Shown here: piece by piece, positions 63,170 through 64,000 of the stretch
Numbering within the stretch: position 1 is the stretch's first letter
Layout of the letters: each line of letters opens with the position of its first letter
NCBI GenBank assembly: GCA_951640165.1
Contig: OX621255.1
Coordinates: 23,348,001 to 23,412,000, forward strand
Reading direction: 5' to 3'
DNA from: Pseudoips prasinana
Lineage: Eukaryota; Arthropoda; Insecta; Lepidoptera; Nolidae
DNA: 64,000 nt
Program-made: the position numbers and the translations under genes
The notes under the pieces: generated by a model
The model's database searches: none
Seen by the model: the letters and a program-made list of their open reading frames with translations, nothing else
What the model was told of the DNA's origin: nothing

Positions 63170-64000
63170 GGGGACGTAGAAGTCGTCCCGAGGGAATATA
63201 TACCAGACAATGGGCAGCAGCGTTCTCATGAGTACCAATGTCTACCTTACTGCGATTGCCAACCCGTTTGCCAAGCGTGGCTATTATGGCAGATCCCCTC
63301 AAATAAAGGACACAATTAAACCGCGGCCCCCAGTCTCCGGTAGCCCTGCTATTCCCAGCCGTGGTTACAGCCGTGGTTACGGCAGGGCAGGGGGTGCTAA
63401 GAATCCCCGGCAGATTCCGCGTTGCCAAAACCGACGACCTCTGGCCCTGGCAACACACGCACACTGCGGACCGACGAGAAGATGATCGAACTGGAGGAAG
63501 AATTGAGCAGGTTACATTGGGATATAATAGGATTATCTGAAGTTCGAAGAGAGGGGGAGAACACTATAATCCTGAAATCCGGGAATCTGCTCTATTTCCG
63601 GGAGGGCGACCAACTGTCCCAAGGTGGTGTTGGGTTCATAGTACACAAGTCCCTCGTCCACAACATAGTGAAAATTGGGAGAGTGTCGACTAGGGTTGCG
63701 TACCTTATACTCAGAATTACCAAGTGGTATTCGTTGAAGGTCATACAGGTTTACGCGCCGACTTCGACGATGAGGTTGAGTTCATGTATGAGGATATTTC
63801 TAGAGCCATACATACCTCAAACTCTTATTTCACTGTGGTCATGGGGGACTTTAACGCGAAGCTGGTTAAACGATTCGGAAATGAGCTGAGAGTGCGGCAA
63901 TTTGTAACTGGAGACCGGAATCCCCGGGGCCAAATGTTGGCCGACTTCATGGAGAAGGAGGGACTCTTTATGATGAACTCCTCTTTCAAGAAGCCGGAAA
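63170..64000 (+). pseudogene. RTE-type element: 5' region and endonuclease, runs off the window
   Basis: GC-rich leader (63170-63480), then DEKMIELEEELSRLHWDIIG, LSEVRREGENTIILKSGN (Glu), SQGGVGFIVHKSLVHNI, RITKWYSLKVIQVYAPTS, a one-base shift near 63765, FMYEDISRAIHTSNSYFTVV, MGDFNAKLVKRFGNE, RNPRGQMLADFMEKEGLFMM and NSSFKKPE at the edge. This is the standard RTE endonuclease; the catalytic Asn and Glu regions and GDFNAK are present. RT would follow outside the window. Confidence 0.85.

Noticed and set aside
63159..63464. Minus-strand 101-residue frame
   Set aside because: Opposite the GC-rich leader of the RTE element; no domain.

Overview
The window looks like an AT-rich intergenic or deep-intronic stretch of a lepidopteran (moth or butterfly) genome. 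The evidence is the type of its transposable elements (TEs): jockey-group, R1-clade and RTE-like non-LTR retrotransposons, a BEL/Pao LTR element, Helitrons ending in hairpin plus CTAG, an ISL2EU DNA transposon, a DD34D mariner, a THAP/P-element relic, and several short repeats I recognise from Lepidoptera. There is no bacterial-style gene organisation. Almost every long reading frame belongs to a TE. The only convincing host sequence is one C2H2 zinc-finger exon at 53709-53820 with a GTAAGT donor; a 54-nt block at 43879-43932 is a weaker second exon candidate.

Layout. 1-6890: a higher-order AT-rich tandem repeat, invaded by a 5'-truncated non-LTR element (3175-6823) that is itself split by a TA-flanked 1794-bp inverted-repeat element (4361-6154). 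6890-10948: a PHD-finger ORF1 relic and scrambled Helitron pieces with a 95-bp palindrome and a good Helitron 3' end. 10950-22640: a minus-strand jockey-group element (ORF1 with an SGNH-like domain, endonuclease, RT), interrupted by small insertions (12712-13135) and by a young BEL/Pao element (13193-20172) with LTRs identical by eye and an inverted internal block. 22740-29530: a tRNA-like SINE split by a full-length R1-clade element (22852-29485) whose two ORFs are open and joined by TAATG.

29930-40790: three-level nesting. A plus-strand non-LTR element is cut by an ISL2EU transposon (32524-40323), which carries a nearly intact minus-strand non-LTR element (34337-39040) and a poly(A)-tailed insert (33384-33925). 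40790-45480: a MITE, a Tc1/mariner deletion derivative, an RTE fragment and a THAP/P-element relic. 45480-53045: a common lepidopteran repeat split by a minus-strand non-LTR element (45908-52903) that contains a mariner (46084-47370) and another non-LTR element (50322-51965). 53215-64000: two copies of a possible 5S-like SINE around the zinc-finger exon, R1-like and CR1/jockey-like elements, a Pif1/Helitron helicase tail, a cysteine-rich transposon tail, and the 5' part of an RTE element running off the edge.

The genes do not form a pathway. Their nesting gives a relative insertion history, checked at several places by reading frames that resume across an insertion. Frames were read by eye; clade names are family-level judgements that a phylogeny would need to confirm.
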